Below are positions 6,282-6,747 of a DNA stretch of 6,747 nucleotides, one piece after another. Both the position numbers and the translations under genes were made by a program. Numbering within the stretch: position 1 is the stretch's first letter; each line of letters starts with the position of its first letter. The DNA lies in the NCBI GenBank assembly GCA_023433965.1, contig JAEYTQ010000471.1, positions 1 to 6,747 on the forward strand, given 5' to 3'. A model generated the notes under the pieces. The model saw only the letters and a program-made list of their open reading frames with translations. It ran no database searches and was not told the origin of the DNA. This DNA is from Pseudomonadota bacterium (GTDB taxonomy: Bacteria; Pseudomonadota; Alphaproteobacteria; Rhizobiales; Xanthobacteraceae).

Positions 6282-6309
6282 AACCTAGCATGGAAATCCT
6301 GCCGGACAA
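6282..6309 (-). promoter_or_regulatory. Promoter candidate for the fluoride operon
   Basis: On the - strand, TTGTCC (6309-6304) and TAGGTT (6287-6282) are separated by 16 bases and resemble weak -35 and -10 boxes (4 of 6 and 3 of 6). The predicted start near 6275 lies only a few bases before the aptamer, where the leader needs it. The position is more persuasive than the match. Confidence 0.4.
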
Positions 6310-6341
6310 GTGGGCGGGGTCGCGTGTCTCCAGTGACAGCT

Positions 6342-6401
6342 GTCGTTCCCAGGCGATGCGCAGCACCGCAGTGCCTCGCTTCGCGAGCCCCGGAATGACG
6401 G
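6342..6401. repeat. Palindromic intergenic repeat, copy 2 (degenerate)
   Basis: This is a shorter, decayed relative of the element at 631-731. The left part AGGCGATGCGCAGCACCG (6351-6368) matches GGGCGATGCCCAGCATCG (640-657) closely, and the right end GCCCCGGAATGAC (6387-6399) is identical to 717-729. The core differs: instead of the two perfect palindromes it has a small CTCGC-TTC-GCGAG hairpin (6375-6387). It lies just upstream of the fluoride promoter and between divergent genes. Confidence 0.65.
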
Positions 6402-6485
6402 TTCATGAGATCGCGCCTGTTCCATGATGGAGGCGCGGCAACATGGCGGCAGTCTTGCGTAACGTGCGAATTTCCTAACTCGAAT

Positions 6486-6507
6486 GTGAAGTGCAGGCGA
6501 TCTTCAC
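6486..6507. promoter_or_regulatory. Inverted repeat, possible operator
   Basis: GTGAAG (6486-6491) and CTTCAC (6502-6507) form a 6-base inverted repeat with a 10-base spacer, about 55-75 bases before the exported protein's start. Size and place would suit a dimeric regulator, but such a short repeat can occur by chance. I see no convincing promoter boxes around it, and nothing else in the rest of the 6402-6562 gap. Confidence 0.2.
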
Positions 6508-6562
6508 GCTTTGCGGCAAGGCGATTGCATGTCACCATCGCGTCATACGACGGGAGACTGCG

Positions 6563-6747
6563 ATGCGTTTGCTGTTCTCGATCGGAGCTGTACTGGTGGC
6601 CGGCATGCTTGCCGGAGGGGATCTCGCGGGCATCGCGGCCCCGGGGCCGAAACTCGAACCGCCGAAGCATCAACCGCAACGGCTTGCGGCCGACAAGGAC
6701 GCGCAGACGGTCGATGTCGAGCTGATCCTCGCGGTCGATGTCTCCTA
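6563..6747 (+). CDS. Exported DUF1194/VWA-like protein, N-terminal part only
   Basis: The gene starts at ATG 6563 and runs off the window end after 61 codons. A GGGAG ribosome site lies seven bases before the ATG. Residues 1-26 look like a secretion signal: MRLLFSIGAVLVAGMLAGG, then alanine- and glycine-rich residues with a possible cleavage after AGIAA. A proline-rich linker follows (PKLEPPKHQPQR, 30-40). At the edge, VDVELILAVDVS (50-61) matches the first strand of DUF1194-type von Willebrand A domains, where D59 and S61 would begin the metal-binding DxSxS motif; the rest is outside the window. It is divergent from the fluoride operon, 462 bases away start to start. Such proteins are usually periplasmic and of unknown function. 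The family call rests on a short segment. Confidence 0.75.
   Translation, partial: MRLLFSIGAVLVAGMLAGGDLAGIAAPGPKLEPPKHQPQRLAADKDAQTVDVELILAVDVS

Noticed and set aside
5114..6427. Long + strand open frame (437 codons)
   Set aside because: It is antisense to the MFS gene, runs through the riboswitch and terminator, and its protein is a low-complexity R/H/D/E/Q-rich sequence typical of a shadow of a GC-rich gene.

Overview
The window reads as ordinary chromosome of a GC-rich alphaproteobacterium, most likely Bradyrhizobium or a close relative. Support: strong GC bias at third codon positions, a ClpS2-like N-degron adaptor, an alphaproteobacterial type of class III cyclase, and intergenic palindromic elements ending in GCCCCGGAATGAC of a kind I associate with Bradyrhizobium genomes. 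The genus is an inference, not something I could search.

Left part, + strand (1-3177): a histidine phosphatase family protein (20-619); a 180-base gap with a palindromic repeat; chorismate synthase aroC (801-1889), last step of the shikimate pathway; a short gap with a near-perfect hairpin; then a class III adenylate/guanylate cyclase whose frame (1987-3177) is broken by one in-frame TAA at 2791-2793, inside the catalytic domain.

Middle, - strand (3190-4331): an unrecognised multi-pass membrane protein converging on the cyclase, and a ClpS adaptor gene.

Right part (4468-6309, - strand) is the most interesting block and is best read as one fluoride-response transcription unit. In order of transcription: a promoter candidate, a fluoride (crcB-motif) riboswitch aptamer at 6208-6270, an intrinsic terminator at 6135-6156 with a competing antiterminator arm, an MFS transporter (4880-6100), and, 28 bases on, the fluoride channel gene crcB/fluC (4468-4851) with a TTG start. 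The expected logic is that fluoride binding to the nascent leader favours read-through, so the fluoride exporter and the MFS protein are made together when fluoride enters the cell. The MFS protein is the less understood member: it is the first gene behind the switch and has no assigned substrate.

Right edge, + strand: a second, degenerate copy of the palindromic repeat (6342-6401) and the start of a divergent exported protein (6563 to the window end) that is cut just as a von Willebrand-A-like (DUF1194-type) domain begins. No tRNA, rRNA, insertion sequence, CRISPR array or phage gene was seen.
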